23,029 nt of DNA from a virus: positions 1 to 23,029 of IMG/VR virus record IMGVR_UViG_3300030450_002022. One strand, given 5' to 3'. This document shows, one piece after another, positions 5,794 to 13,815 of this stretch. How positions within the stretch are numbered: position 1 is the stretch's first letter; every line of letters starts with the position of its first letter. The notes beneath the pieces are model-generated. The model was not told the DNA's origin and searched no databases. It saw only the letters and a program-made list of their open reading frames with translations. The position numbers and the translations under genes are program-made.

Positions 5794-6977
5794 TATTCCT
5801 CTTCCTCAAATTTATAATCCTTGTGAACAATTCCTAGTTTTGATTCTCCAACGAGTGTTTCAGGGTAAAAGAATGTTCCGATATTGTTTTTATGTGCCTT
5901 ACCAAATCTTGGTCGCTCAGGAGTATAAGTCTTTGTATGACCTCTTCTCGTATGCTCCTTAAGTCCACCAAAGGTAAGTTTCTTATATCCACCCTCAGTC
6001 TTTATTGCAAGCTTAGGATTTATCTTTAAAGTTTTAAATACCATTTCTGATTCATAAACTTTATATCTACTTTGTGCTTGCTTGCGTGCTTTTTTTGTCG
6101 GTTTAGAATCTGTAAAATGTAATATTTCATATTCAGATTTTATATTCATTAATGCGAATAATTCTATTAAGTGATAAAGCTCATAGAATCTTTCAAATAG
6201 TTCGGAGATAATATCTCTCATTAAAGCAAATGGTAGATTTTCCTTTTTATCAATTTTATCAACAAACGGTGGTGCTGACATATAATTTTCAACAGCTCTT
6301 TGTTGTGGTCTATATAAAGTTACTCTTCCAAATTCGTCAAGAAAAACTTCTGAATTTATTCCATAATGAGTAACATATCTTTTTTTGTCTATCATTTGTT
6401 TTTCAAAAGGAAATATGTTTAATACATATCCGTCATCTCTTTTTAATCTTTCAACATAAACACCTTTACTATTTTGTTGCATATCTGCTGGGTGTCCAAA
6501 ATAATAAAAAGAGTTTTCATAAGGTGGAATAGCCCAAACAAAGTTTTGCTCTTTAATTATTTCTGTAAATTCTAAGCTCCAGTTCTTTACAAAATCTGCT
6601 AATCTATTTTTTGTTTTTTCCTGATAAGTATCTCCTTTTGTTTTTTCTAATTCTTCTTCTCCTCTTATAACATAATCTTCCATACGGGTATTAGTTTTGT
6701 TTGCTCTAATAGCAATTGGATTATGAATTATTTTATCTGTATCAACTATTGATGATTTTGAAAGATAATACTCGCTAATATCAAAATGCGTTGGTAGTTC
6801 CCACTTCTGCATTTGTTTAAGCAAATCATTTCCAAAATCTTTATAGTATTTAATAAGCTTTTGCTCTACTTCAGTTTCTTCTTGATGAAACTCAGTAATT
6901 ATTGTTTGTGCATTAGGCATAAACAAGATTGGTGTATTAGTAACCTCGTAGAATCTAATTGGTTTTGCTTTTAACAT
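5793..6977 (-). CDS. Large unknown phage protein with conserved-looking C-terminal motif
   Basis: A 394-residue soluble protein, the largest in the accessory block. The start is MLKAKPIRFYE at 6977, three bases after the upstream stop with GGGAG in front; the longer TTG start at 6992 is less likely. A helical first half includes FVWAIPPYENSFYYFGHPAD and a middle helix-rich region (MRDIISELFERFYELYHLIELF). The C-terminus carries LKEHTRRGHTKTYT, ERPRFG and GTFFYPETLVGE, ending VHKDYKFEEEE. A motif of this style (RGHxKxYT...PxFG...GxF) recurs, as I recall, at the C-terminus of uncharacterised phage and plasmid proteins. No reaction can be assigned. Confidence 0.6.
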   Translation of the reverse strand: MLKAKPIRFYEVTNTPILFMPNAQTIITEFHQEETEVEQKLIKYYKDFGNDLLKQMQKWELPTHFDISEYYLSKSSIVDTDKIIHNPIAIRANKTNTRMEDYVIRGEEELEKTKGDTYQEKTKNRLADFVKNWSLEFTEIIKEQNFVWAIPPYENSFYYFGHPADMQQNSKGVYVERLKRDDGYVLNIFPFEKQMIDKKRYVTHYGINSEVFLDEFGRVTLYRPQQRAVENYMSAPPFVDKIDKKENLPFALMRDIISELFERFYELYHLIELFALMNIKSEYEILHFTDSKPTKKARKQAQSRYKVYESEMVFKTLKINPKLAIKTEGGYKKLTFGGLKEHTRRGHTKTYTPERPRFGKAHKNNIGTFFYPETLVGESKLGIVHKDYKFEEEE

Positions 6978-6979
6978 CT

Positions 6980-7174
6980 TTACAACTCCCAATGACTTTT
7001 TTGTTCAACAATTGAGCTTGAAAGATATTTAGCAATCCTATGCCAATCATATTCTTGTAAGTCATTCTCATCTTCAAGAGCATTAGTTACGCATATTTCA
7101 ATTGTGTGTTCGAGATACTCTGTAACTATTCTTTGAGCTTCTTCTACTTTTATTTCTATATCTACGGAATCCAT
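6980..7174 (-). CDS. Small acidic helical protein
   Basis: A 64-residue protein starting MDSVDIEIKVEE at an ATG preceded by AAAGGAGAATAAA. An in-frame ATG at 7198 lies too close to the promoter. The composition is acidic and helical (EEAQRIVTEYLEHTIEICV). It is the first gene after the promoter at 7207-7234 and is coupled to the gene at 5793-6977. The function is unknown. Confidence 0.55.
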   Translation of the reverse strand: MDSVDIEIKVEEAQRIVTEYLEHTIEICVTNALEDENDLQEYDWHRIAKYLSSSIVEQKSHWEL

Positions 7175-7206
7175 TTTATTCTCCTTTGTTTTTTCCATAA
7201 TCTACT

Positions 7207-7234
7207 ATTATACATAATCTTTAATTATATGCAA
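7207..7234 (-). promoter_or_regulatory. Promoter with palindromic operator
   Basis: TTGCAT (229-234 of the 7200s, minus strand) and a perfect TATAAT (7207-7212) are 16 bp apart. The spacer is the palindrome ATAATTAAAGATTAT (7214-7228). The architecture is the same as at 173-200. Confidence 0.75.
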
Positions 7235-7235
7235 T

Positions 7236-7427
7236 TCATTCCTCTTCTTCTTTTGCTTCTAAATGAAACTTCCCAACCAGTATCTTTAGGTCAGTATCTT
7301 TCCATTTATCAAACCCAAGCTGTATATTCTTATCAAATAGTTCTGAATAAGCCTTTTTAGCTTTAGCTTCAGTTTCTGATTCAATTTCAAATACAACTTT
7401 GAAAGATTCTACGAATTTATATTTCAT
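7236..7427 (-). CDS. Small unknown protein
   Basis: A 63-residue protein starting MKYKFVESFKVVFEIES; an ATG at 7433 would add two residues. It has a beta strand, a helix (ETEAKAKKAYSELFDKN), a second strand (LKILVGKFHLE), and ends EEEE. This pattern is common in short phage proteins of unknown role. It overlaps the upstream gene's end and stops just before the promoter at 7207-7234. Confidence 0.55.
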   Translation of the reverse strand: MKYKFVESFKVVFEIESETEAKAKKAYSELFDKNIQLGFDKWKDTDLKILVGKFHLEAKEEEE

Positions 7428-7659
7428 TATCATTTTCCCAATCGAATGGTTCGTCGCTTTTTTGACCGATTCTATTCTCTAGTTTATAAATAGCTTCTTT
7501 CAATTCATTTTGAATTGCTTGTTCTATTTGTGGAATATATCTATCAGGGTATTCATACAAACTTTGGTTTGATAGATTACCAAGTAGGCGAATCTGCTTT
7601 AAAGCTTTATTGACTCTTGATACTGCAAGCCTTTTAAACTTTTCTTCTTTACTTTCCAT
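7417..7659 (-). CDS. Small helical protein, first of accessory block
   Basis: An 80-residue charged helical protein starting MESKEEKFKR at an ATG behind AAAAGGAGAAATA. The ATG at 7683 falls at the likely transcription start. Coiled-coil-like segments (KALKQIRLLGNLSNQ, QNELKEAIYKLENR) suggest a protein-protein interaction role. It follows the promoter at 7686-7713. Confidence 0.55.
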   Translation of the reverse strand: MESKEEKFKRLAVSRVNKALKQIRLLGNLSNQSLYEYPDRYIPQIEQAIQNELKEAIYKLENRIGQKSDEPFDWENDNEI

Positions 7660-7685
7660 TATTTCTCCTTTTGTCATAATCATAT

Positions 7686-7725
7686 ATTATATCACATATA
7701 GAAAGTTATGCAAATCAAAGATTAT
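7686..7725 (-). promoter_or_regulatory. Promoter with adjacent operator half-palindrome
   Basis: TTGCAT (7708-7713) and TATAAT (7686-7691), minus strand, are 16 bp apart. A degenerate palindrome copy (CAAATCAAAGATTAT, 7711-7725) overlaps the -35 box instead of the spacer. Confidence 0.7.
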
Positions 7726-7760
7726 TTTTGAAATGTAAAAAAATTTTTTGGGACTGTTAC

Positions 7761-9278
7761 TTACAACCTACGGGTTTTGTAAATCACATTACAATTACAG
7801 TTGGCGACTTCTCTTATTGGAAGTCTAGGGTCAGCAGGATAACTAGCTGGATAACCACCTACTCTAAAATCTTCATCTCTTTCAACTTCTTGTCCGTCTG
7901 CATTTATGTGAGAATCTCTTGACCTTACAAAAGAACATATCCATTCTTTAACAACTGGTATGCCTGTTTCTTTAACAACATTGTATTGTCCAAACTGAGC
8001 AAGAGACTGAGCTTCGGTTCTAGCAATAGTCGAGGCTCTCTTAAGATGTTTTTTCGGTAAGGTGTCTGTAACTTCTGCATTTACATAATCGAAGAGTGCG
8101 TCTCCAGTAAGTCCTAAGTCTCTTCCTGTATCTAATCCTCTTCTGATTGCTCTATTCAAATTAGCTTTAGTGGTTTTAGCCATATCAGGAAAAATTTTAT
8201 CAAACCTATTATTCAGGTAAGCAATGGATTCTCTATTTCTAGTAACTGGAGTATAAGGAGTAACAACTTGTCCCCCTTGTCTTAAGGGATAGAACCCCTC
8301 ATTAATAACTTGTCGTTTTGTTTTTCTTTTCGCCTTGAATAACTCTACTTGCTGAACTTCACTAACACCCTTAAAAGACTCAGGTAACAGTAACCCTAGT
8401 TGAAATAAAGTAAAGTCTGTAAGTATTGATGTATATATATCGTAAACATCTAAAGTCCAATCCTTAGTACTTTCGTCTATATAGTTATCTAATTGATATA
8501 GCGTACCAGTTCTCAAAAACGAATTTTTGTTCGTACTGCTATTTTTCGCTCTCCCCAGTATCTCCACGATTTTTTTATTTTGATTACGCAAGAGATTGAC
8601 ATAGTAGTTCGTAAGCCACGCATTCCAATTCTTTATCAACGCTTCGTAGTTCTGATAGATAGACTGCTTTACTTCTACACTTTCAAACCTGTTCTCTATG
8701 TACTCTGTCTCTTGTAGCTTGAGTAGATGATACCTAGTTAGTAAGTCATCTGCTGTATCTGCTTTCCTATCTTCCCAAGACATCTGTCTTAGTAGCTTCT
8801 CTGCCCATACTCTACCGTCTGTTCCGCCATAAAGCTTCCAAGTGATAGTACCGTTAGTTACCTTATCAGTAAGGATATCTCCACTATGACTGTTGAAGTA
8901 TCTAACCATTTCTATAACTCTTTCAGGCGAGGCTTTAGTATTATCCATTAGATAGTTAGCCATACTGTCTGCTTCCTTACTCACTACTCCCCTACTCTCT
9001 CCAAGCTCTACTCTACCTAGCAAGGCTTCCTCTTTAACCTCAGTAGGAATTAAGAAATCCAAGATTTGATAGTTTCCTTTTTTATGGTTTTGATGTTTAT
9101 GTTGGTCTACCCCTAGACCTAAATCAATAGAATCCTTTAAGTATGTAGTAGATGATACAGTAAGAGAAGAAGATTGATTGTTTACTTCCTTATATGTAGA
9201 TGTATATGAGTGGTTCTTTTTGGCGAGGGTTTTATCCCGAGCCAATAAACTATTCTTCTTCTGAGATAGCTTTACCAT
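7761..9278 (-). CDS. Phage head morphogenesis (minor head, SPP1 gp7/Mu F-like) protein
   Basis: A 505-residue minor head protein. The N-terminal half holds SPERVIEMVRYFNSHSGD and GRVWAEKLLRQM, a module seen ahead of head-morphogenesis domains in many environmental phages. The C-terminal third has the gp7/Mu F-like signature: LKRASTIARTEAQ, then FVRSRDSHINADGQEV and a terminal VANCNCNVIY, where the cysteine pair is typical. It follows the portal gene, as usual, and overlaps it by 29 bp. The first residues are encoded inside the portal gene; a TTG at 9245 with GAAGAAGA upstream is an alternative start. Confidence 0.85.
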   Translation of the reverse strand: MVKLSQKKNSLLARDKTLAKKNHSYTSTYKEVNNQSSSLTVSSTTYLKDSIDLGLGVDQHKHQNHKKGNYQILDFLIPTEVKEEALLGRVELGESRGVVSKEADSMANYLMDNTKASPERVIEMVRYFNSHSGDILTDKVTNGTITWKLYGGTDGRVWAEKLLRQMSWEDRKADTADDLLTRYHLLKLQETEYIENRFESVEVKQSIYQNYEALIKNWNAWLTNYYVNLLRNQNKKIVEILGRAKNSSTNKNSFLRTGTLYQLDNYIDESTKDWTLDVYDIYTSILTDFTLFQLGLLLPESFKGVSEVQQVELFKAKRKTKRQVINEGFYPLRQGGQVVTPYTPVTRNRESIAYLNNRFDKIFPDMAKTTKANLNRAIRRGLDTGRDLGLTGDALFDYVNAEVTDTLPKKHLKRASTIARTEAQSLAQFGQYNVVKETGIPVVKEWICSFVRSRDSHINADGQEVERDEDFRVGGYPASYPADPRLPIREVANCNCNVIYKTRRL

Positions 9279-10800
9279 TAGAATACCTATGTATTTGGTC
9301 TAATCTTCTTTGAGCAAGCTTTCTAGTAGGGTAACAACCCATATTCCTACCTGTTCTTTCAGATATAACGCAATACTCTCCCTCTATTACTTTTATTACT
9401 TTGTATTCAGCATTCTCTTGCGAGGAATATTGGGGTTCTTCTTGCGAAGCTAAAGGGTCTTGTACTGGTTGTTCTAGCGGAGTTTCTACCTGTAACTGTT
9501 GTTCTTTTAACATATCAGCAGGCACAATAACCTTTTCTGTACCTAATAAGTAAACATCTTGGTTAGTATCTATTGGTAATCCAACTGCCTGCCTAGCTTC
9601 AGCAACAGTAGCCCAACCACCTTGAACAGCTACATTCATTCTTTCGTATATCTCATTAGTATCTGTTTGTAAGGCTCTAACATCAGTAAGGTCATACTTA
9701 GTAATTAACTTATCTGCTTCTGTATAGTCAGGTAATAATTGAGCAGATATCTCTCCCGCAACTAAATTCCATAAAGGAATAAGCTTTTGTTCTGTAAAGA
9801 ACTCTCTTAAGGTCTTAGCATTAGCATAGGTAGCATTCTTTAATCCGACTTGTAATCCCGCAAGAATAGCTGGAACACCTAGAACAGCAGAAGCCCTAGA
9901 CTCAAACTCTTCTCTTAATGCTCCTATCTCGAGGTCTTTAGGACTAAATGCAAGCTTTTCAACATTAACTCCACCTGAAAGAACTAAAGGCTTACCTCTA
10001 TTCTTTCCTGATACTTTCCTTTGGAATGTCTTTGAGATAGCTTGACCCTCTTCTTCTGAGAAACCGTATTCATCTTTAGGAGTAATTAAGAAACTTGGAA
10101 CACCCATATTAGCTAATAAAGCTGTTGCTAACTGTCCTGCTGATTCATCTCCGTATATCTCTCTAAGAATTGTTTTTAATGGCGAGAAACCTTTTCTATG
10201 GTTCTTAGGGTCTAGTCCTAGTCTGAAGTGAACAATCATATCTCTTTCAAGCGCAACTGTTTTATTATTAGTCTCATAAGAGTAATATTCAATTAATGTT
10301 TCTTCTGAGCCTTTAGGAGTTACATTCTCAGGCATAAGAGGATATAAAGCAACAACTTCTCCAGCGTCGTTCTTTTGTTTTAGTAAATAAGCGTCTCCTG
10401 AGATGTGCATTGCTGTAATGAGATAGTTTTGAACAACATCTCCACTCATAAAAGGATTTGGTCTTTTAAATAGATTTGATAGCGGGTGTTTAGGAAATAC
10501 TTCTAGTTCTCCTACTTCATTTTCGAAATAAACCTTTAGTTCAGCTTCTGAGAATGAAGTTCCTAATACTTGTAAGCAAGCGACTACTGCTGAGTTAGAT
10601 TGACCGTTTCCAAGTCCCTCAACATTCCAATCTCCTGCTCTTGTGTTATAACCTTGAATAAAAGATAGATTGCTTCCATAAGCGCTGTCGTTTGGGTCGT
10701 CTCTAAGGAAATCATAACCCGTGCTTCTCTTGTAGCTCGTTCTGTTATCTGTAAACCTAATGCTAGAGATTATCTCTCTAAAACTTTTTCGTTCTGCCAT
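9250..10800 (-). CDS. Portal protein, HK97 family
   Basis: A 516-residue portal subunit; twelve copies form the DNA channel at one head vertex. Family features are SNSAVVACLQVLGTSFSE near residue 65, KHPLSNLFKRPNPFMSG, LITAMHISGDAYLLK, the RFLGL-like stretch HFRLGLDPKNHRKGFSP, and the clip/stem region with VPAILAGLQVGL and EQKLIPLWN. A short C-terminal add-on after residue 460 (YCVISERTGRNMGCYPTRKLAQRRL) looks like a separate mini-domain found at the ends of other phage proteins. The start has GATAGG upstream. A folded RNA element (10817-10867) precedes it. Confidence 0.92.
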   Translation of the reverse strand: MAERKSFREIISSIRFTDNRTSYKRSTGYDFLRDDPNDSAYGSNLSFIQGYNTRAGDWNVEGLGNGQSNSAVVACLQVLGTSFSEAELKVYFENEVGELEVFPKHPLSNLFKRPNPFMSGDVVQNYLITAMHISGDAYLLKQKNDAGEVVALYPLMPENVTPKGSEETLIEYYSYETNNKTVALERDMIVHFRLGLDPKNHRKGFSPLKTILREIYGDESAGQLATALLANMGVPSFLITPKDEYGFSEEEGQAISKTFQRKVSGKNRGKPLVLSGGVNVEKLAFSPKDLEIGALREEFESRASAVLGVPAILAGLQVGLKNATYANAKTLREFFTEQKLIPLWNLVAGEISAQLLPDYTEADKLITKYDLTDVRALQTDTNEIYERMNVAVQGGWATVAEARQAVGLPIDTNQDVYLLGTEKVIVPADMLKEQQLQVETPLEQPVQDPLASQEEPQYSSQENAEYKVIKVIEGEYCVISERTGRNMGCYPTRKLAQRRLDQIHRYSNGKAISEEE

Positions 10801-10816
10801 TATTACCTATCTCTAT

Positions 10817-10867
10817 GCAAGGGCAAGGTTGTGGACGCAACCCTAAAAGGCACAACCGAGACCTTGC
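10817..10867 (-). promoter_or_regulatory. Structured RNA element between terminase and portal genes
   Basis: Nested inverted repeats GCAAGG (10817-10822)/CCTTGC (10862-10867) and GGTTGTG (10827-10833)/CACAACC (10851-10857) are separated by a symmetric 4x4 internal loop. A competing hairpin, GGTTG (10827-10831) with CAACC (10838-10842), uses the same strand. There is no U-tract. It ends about 16 nt before the portal start codon, so a translational or RNA-processing role is plausible. Confidence 0.6.
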
Positions 10868-10886
10868 GTCTCTATTGTACATAACC

Positions 10887-12128
10887 TTACCACGCTTTTA
10901 AAGTCTTTCGCCTTTTAGTTTCTAAAACTGCATAAGCTAAAGAGTCAACAATATCGTCGTGTTCTGCTTCAGGAAATCTTAATAGTTCCGTTTGTACATT
11001 ACCTAACCACATTGCATTCTTTGGAAAATAGATATCTCCTGATTCCATTTTAGCAACTAACGGATAAGCTCTTGATACTTTGTCTCTATCAGCTTTCAGT
11101 TCACGAATATTCAAGCCTTGTCTTTTAGCCATTTGTATAAAAGCTAACTGATACCCTGCTTTTTCTATTCCTATATATTGTAAATCAAATTGGTCTACTT
11201 TTCGTTCTAATAGAGGAATAATATCGGGAGCTTCTAATCTCTGTTGGTCTATATCTAAGACAATCAATTCATTGTTCGGTGTTATCGCAACGGAAGTTAT
11301 AACTGTATAGTCAGCAGTTTGTTTAGTTGATGTTGCAAGGTCAACAGTAGCAACTCTCTTACAATCTTTTAACTTAATTGTTCTATCCTTGCTTAATCTG
11401 TATTTAATCTTCTTCCCGAACTGTTCAACTGAATAAAACTTAAACCAATCAGCTTTAAATAAACCACCAGTAGCTTCAATGAACTGAGCTTCATACTCTT
11501 GCGAGAAAAGGAACGAACCAATCTCTTTTTTAGCGTGTTCAAGCTCTTCAGGGTCAATAATAGGATTTGAAATAGTCGGATAAGTAAATCTTTCCCAATT
11601 CTCTAACTGATTTGCTTCAGAATAGATTTTCTCGAACCAGTTATAGCCTTTAGGTGTACTTATGAATAAAGCTGAACCTTTTTTTTCTGTTAAAGCGGGT
11701 CTTATTACTTCAGACCAAGTTTGAGGTTTCATAAAGGCGCACTCATCTAAAACAACGAAGTCTAAACCTGCACCTCTTAATTTCATTGGGTCATCAGCAG
11801 AACGAACTTGAACTGAACCACCAGTAGGCGTAATAATTGTTCTTTCAGCTTCTTTAACTATGATTCCGTACTCTTTACCTATTTGTCTAAGGTCAACCCA
11901 AGCTTCATTAGTCATTGAGTAAGACGGAGCAATCCACCAAGCCCTTTTTCCTTGCCAAGCGTATTTAAGACAAAGCCAAACACCTAATTTAGTTTTACCC
12001 CAACGACGACCAGCAGATAATACTTTAAATCTTGCTTCTGACCTTGCTACGACCTTTTGTGCTTCGTGTAATGCGGGTAAAGTGATTTCATAACCACCAA
12101 CTGCCGTCTGTTCTAATGCAGACTGCAT
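10887..12128 (-). CDS. terL: Terminase large subunit
   Basis: A 413-residue DNA-packaging motor and nuclease. The ATPase domain has Walker A SAGRRWGKTKLG (residues 38-49), Walker B FVVLDECAF (D128, E129) and coupling motif STP (157-159). The nuclease domain has three acidic clusters: TVDLA (D263), IGIEKAG (E322) and HDDIVDSLAYA (D391, D392, D395). The length is normal for Terminase_6-type proteins. The start at 12128 overlaps the upstream stop as TAATG. Confidence 0.95.
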   Translation of the reverse strand: MQSALEQTAVGGYEITLPALHEAQKVVARSEARFKVLSAGRRWGKTKLGVWLCLKYAWQGKRAWWIAPSYSMTNEAWVDLRQIGKEYGIIVKEAERTIITPTGGSVQVRSADDPMKLRGAGLDFVVLDECAFMKPQTWSEVIRPALTEKKGSALFISTPKGYNWFEKIYSEANQLENWERFTYPTISNPIIDPEELEHAKKEIGSFLFSQEYEAQFIEATGGLFKADWFKFYSVEQFGKKIKYRLSKDRTIKLKDCKRVATVDLATSTKQTADYTVITSVAITPNNELIVLDIDQQRLEAPDIIPLLERKVDQFDLQYIGIEKAGYQLAFIQMAKRQGLNIRELKADRDKVSRAYPLVAKMESGDIYFPKNAMWLGNVQTELLRFPEAEHDDIVDSLAYAVLETKRRKTLKAW

Positions 12129-12343
12129 TATTCTTCAGTTGTAATCCAAATAAGAAATGATTCAACTAAATTAACATCAACTGGAATTGATGTGTACATA
12201 ACATTATTATCAATTACTTTTGGAATGAATATAACAGCAGGAAGAACAAACTCTTCAGGATTAAATGAATCAAAATCTTCAAGATATTCTAAATCATTAA
12301 AATCTATTATCTTTTCAAACTGCTCATTGTAATCTTCAGTCAT
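12128..12343 (-). CDS. Small acidic protein between terminase subunits
   Basis: A 71-residue acidic protein starting MTEDYNEQFE. The chosen ATG (12343) overlaps the small-terminase stop and follows GGAAGAAAAC; the longer frame starting at 12421 would overlap the small terminase by 86 bp. It contains a hydrophobic C-terminal half (FVLPAVIFIPKVI) that is probably beta-rich, not membrane. Coupled to terL by TAATG, it could assist packaging, but the function is unknown. Confidence 0.6.
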   Translation of the reverse strand: MTEDYNEQFEKIIDFNDLEYLEDFDSFNPEEFVLPAVIFIPKVIDNNVMYTSIPVDVNLVESFLIWITTEE

Positions 12344-12812
12344 TGTTTTCTTCCAGTTCGGGTTTATTAACCGTATTAATTTGTACAACTTCTTCTTCAT
12401 CATTATCAGACTCCAATACATTTCCGTCTGCCCACTTTAGCGTAACTTTAGGTCTATCTTCGGATTCTATTGCAATTGTATCTCTCTTGCCAAACAAGTG
12501 AGGATATCTTCTCTCAAGATACCAAGCGTCTGCTTGCCAATTACCATTCTGACCTGCTTCATCAATTCTATTTAATCTTCTTTCAATAGCCTTAGCTTCA
12601 GCTATTTGTAATCTTTTCCAAACTTTATCGTAAGGGTGGATTCCTTGTTGACCTTTTTTCTTCCATTGATATAAGGTTGATGTATCTATTCCAACTGATT
12701 GGCACGCAAGGTTAACATACATTCCACTCGCAATTGAATCTAGTAATGTATCTATAAGTTTTTCGTTTCGGACAAGAGCGCTTCCCTCTTTCCAGCTAGC
12801 TTTTTCTGTCAT
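12336..12812 (-). CDS. terS: Terminase small subunit
   Basis: A 158-residue DNA-recognition subunit of the packaging motor. An N-terminal helix-turn-helix (about residues 33-52, NLACQSVGIDTSTLYQWKKK) is followed by a helical region (RLQIAEAKAIERRLNRIDEA) and WQADAWYLERRYPHLFGKRD, a very typical small-terminase motif. The C-terminus is acidic and probably disordered. It lies directly upstream of terL. No clear ribosome site precedes the ATG. Confidence 0.85.
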   Translation of the reverse strand: MTEKASWKEGSALVRNEKLIDTLLDSIASGMYVNLACQSVGIDTSTLYQWKKKGQQGIHPYDKVWKRLQIAEAKAIERRLNRIDEAGQNGNWQADAWYLERRYPHLFGKRDTIAIESEDRPKVTLKWADGNVLESDNDEEEVVQINTVNKPELEENND

Positions 12813-12830
12813 AGGACAATGTTAGCATTG

Positions 12831-13151
12831 CTAAACGAACTTGTTTAAATTCTTTCTGTAATCAATACATTCATCAGAACAATACCACCAATATTCTGAA
12901 TCTAATCCTAATTTTACATACGGCTTATCAGTATAAATCATTTCTTCTTTCGGATAATAATAGAAACACTCTGTGCAAAGAATTTGGTTTAAATACTTTT
13001 TCCTAAAATCAGCAACTCTTTTATCAAACTCTATTTTGTTTTTGTTGTTTCCATAATCAAAAGGGTGCATTTTGGATTCATCATACTCAACATAATCTCT
13101 GAAGTGATGATATTCTTTTCTTACAAAATTTTGAATTATAAATTTAATCAT
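12831..13151 (-). CDS. Cys-rich putative zinc protein
   Basis: A 106-residue basic and aromatic protein with two Cys pairs, C59/C62 (LCTEC) and C91/C95 (WYCSDEC), separated by 28 residues. This suggests a treble-clef or MYM-like zinc site. The N-terminal 55 residues are charged and helical. Its place just before terS recalls the HNH endonucleases found next to terminases in many phages, but I see no HNH histidines, so I do not call it one. Confidence 0.5.
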   Translation of the reverse strand: MIKFIIQNFVRKEYHHFRDYVEYDESKMHPFDYGNNKNKIEFDKRVADFRKKYLNQILCTECFYYYPKEEMIYTDKPYVKLGLDSEYWWYCSDECIDYRKNLNKFV

Positions 13152-13159
13152 TAAACAGC

Positions 13160-13342
13160 TTATAAGTTCAAATCTGATTTGTTTTCTATTATTTCTGTTT
13201 TTCTAATATCAATCATATAATCACAAGAAACACTCTGACAAACTTTCCAATATATAATCCAAGCAGTTGATTTAAGTTTGCCTTTACAGTTTGGACAATT
13301 CCATTCCATTTGAACTAAAAGATTTAAAGTTTCTTCATTCAT
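13160..13342 (-). CDS. Small zinc-ribbon protein
   Basis: A 60-residue protein with C16/C19 (NCPNCKGK) and C35/C40 (VCQSVSC), a probable zinc ribbon with an irregular second knuckle. The start overlaps the upstream stop as ATGA. A nucleic-acid or protein-binding role is likely for the fold; nothing more specific can be said. Confidence 0.55.
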   Translation of the reverse strand: MNEETLNLLVQMEWNCPNCKGKLKSTAWIIYWKVCQSVSCDYMIDIRKTEIIENKSDLNL

Positions 13343-13650
13343 CTTATATCATTATTCCTTTCGCTAAGTTCTTTTCTTAGGCTATCTAATTTTGTTTTAG
13401 CAATCTTAATTTCATCATTAAGAACATCTGTTCTATTCCTTTTGGCTTTACGAAGTTCTTTTGAAGCTTCATCAATCATCTTTACTAAATCACAAAGTAA
13501 CAAATCGTTATGCTTAACTTGGCTAGGATTATTAATTCCTTGAATGATTACTTCCTTACCTTTTGATTCATTATTAAATCTTCCGTAATTAACAGCTAAA
13601 GCTTCATTCATTACTTTGCCAGCGAATCCTTTTTCAGATATATAACTCAT
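13339..13650 (-). CDS. Unknown helical protein
   Basis: A 103-residue protein with a GAGG ribosome site, starting MSYISEKGFAGKV. The N-terminal half is a mixed segment with NYGRFNNESKGKEVIIQGI; the C-terminal half is a long charged helix, probably coiled coil (DEASKELRKAKRNRTDVL through LRKELSE). The function is unknown. Confidence 0.55.
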   Translation of the reverse strand: MSYISEKGFAGKVMNEALAVNYGRFNNESKGKEVIIQGINNPSQVKHNDLLLCDLVKMIDEASKELRKAKRNRTDVLNDEIKIAKTKLDSLRKELSERNNDIR

Positions 13651-13815
13651 TTACTTATCCTCATTGTTTGCGAACGCTTCACATTCAAAGCAATAGTTTG
13701 GTGTAAATAATTCCTTTGTGTATGGTGTAAATAGTTCGCCTAGCTTCTGACCGCAAGTTCCTGTTTCCCTTGTGTAAAGATTGATAGTTATGTTTTGACA
13801 AAATTGTTCTTGCAT
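13651..13815 (-). CDS. 54-residue Cys-containing small protein
   Basis: ATG at 13815 overlaps the upstream stop as TAATG; TAA is at 13651. The product has cysteines at 6, 21, 42 and 45, with the last two as CFEC, so a small zinc-binding fold is possible. A repeated phrase (ELFTPYTKELFTPNY) is visible. It is tightly packed between two genes with good starts, which supports it as real. Confidence 0.55.
   Translation of the reverse strand: MQEQFCQNITINLYTRETGTCGQKLGELFTPYTKELFTPNYCFECEAFANNEDK

Noticed and set aside
7106-7360. Plus-strand frame rich in Phe, Tyr and Leu
   Set aside because: It is the antisense of two minus-strand genes and a promoter, has low-complexity hydrophobic content, and lacks a ribosome site. 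Other plus-strand frames (for example 1639-1929, 14443-14670, 20081-20335, 22436-22645) are rejected for the same reason.
10770-10874. 34-codon frame (MYNRDARSRL...) through the terL-portal hairpin
   Set aside because: It overlaps the portal start in another frame, has unlikely Cys/Pro/Arg composition, and is explained better by the RNA structure.
12344-12421. Longer N-terminus for the gene at 12128-12343
   Set aside because: It would overlap the small terminase by 86 bp and contains no ribosome site. The internal ATG at 12343 has GGAAGAAA and a natural overlap.
12831-13151. HNH endonuclease next to the terminase genes
   Set aside because: The position fits and two Cys pairs are present, but the His-Asn-His catalytic residues could not be found.
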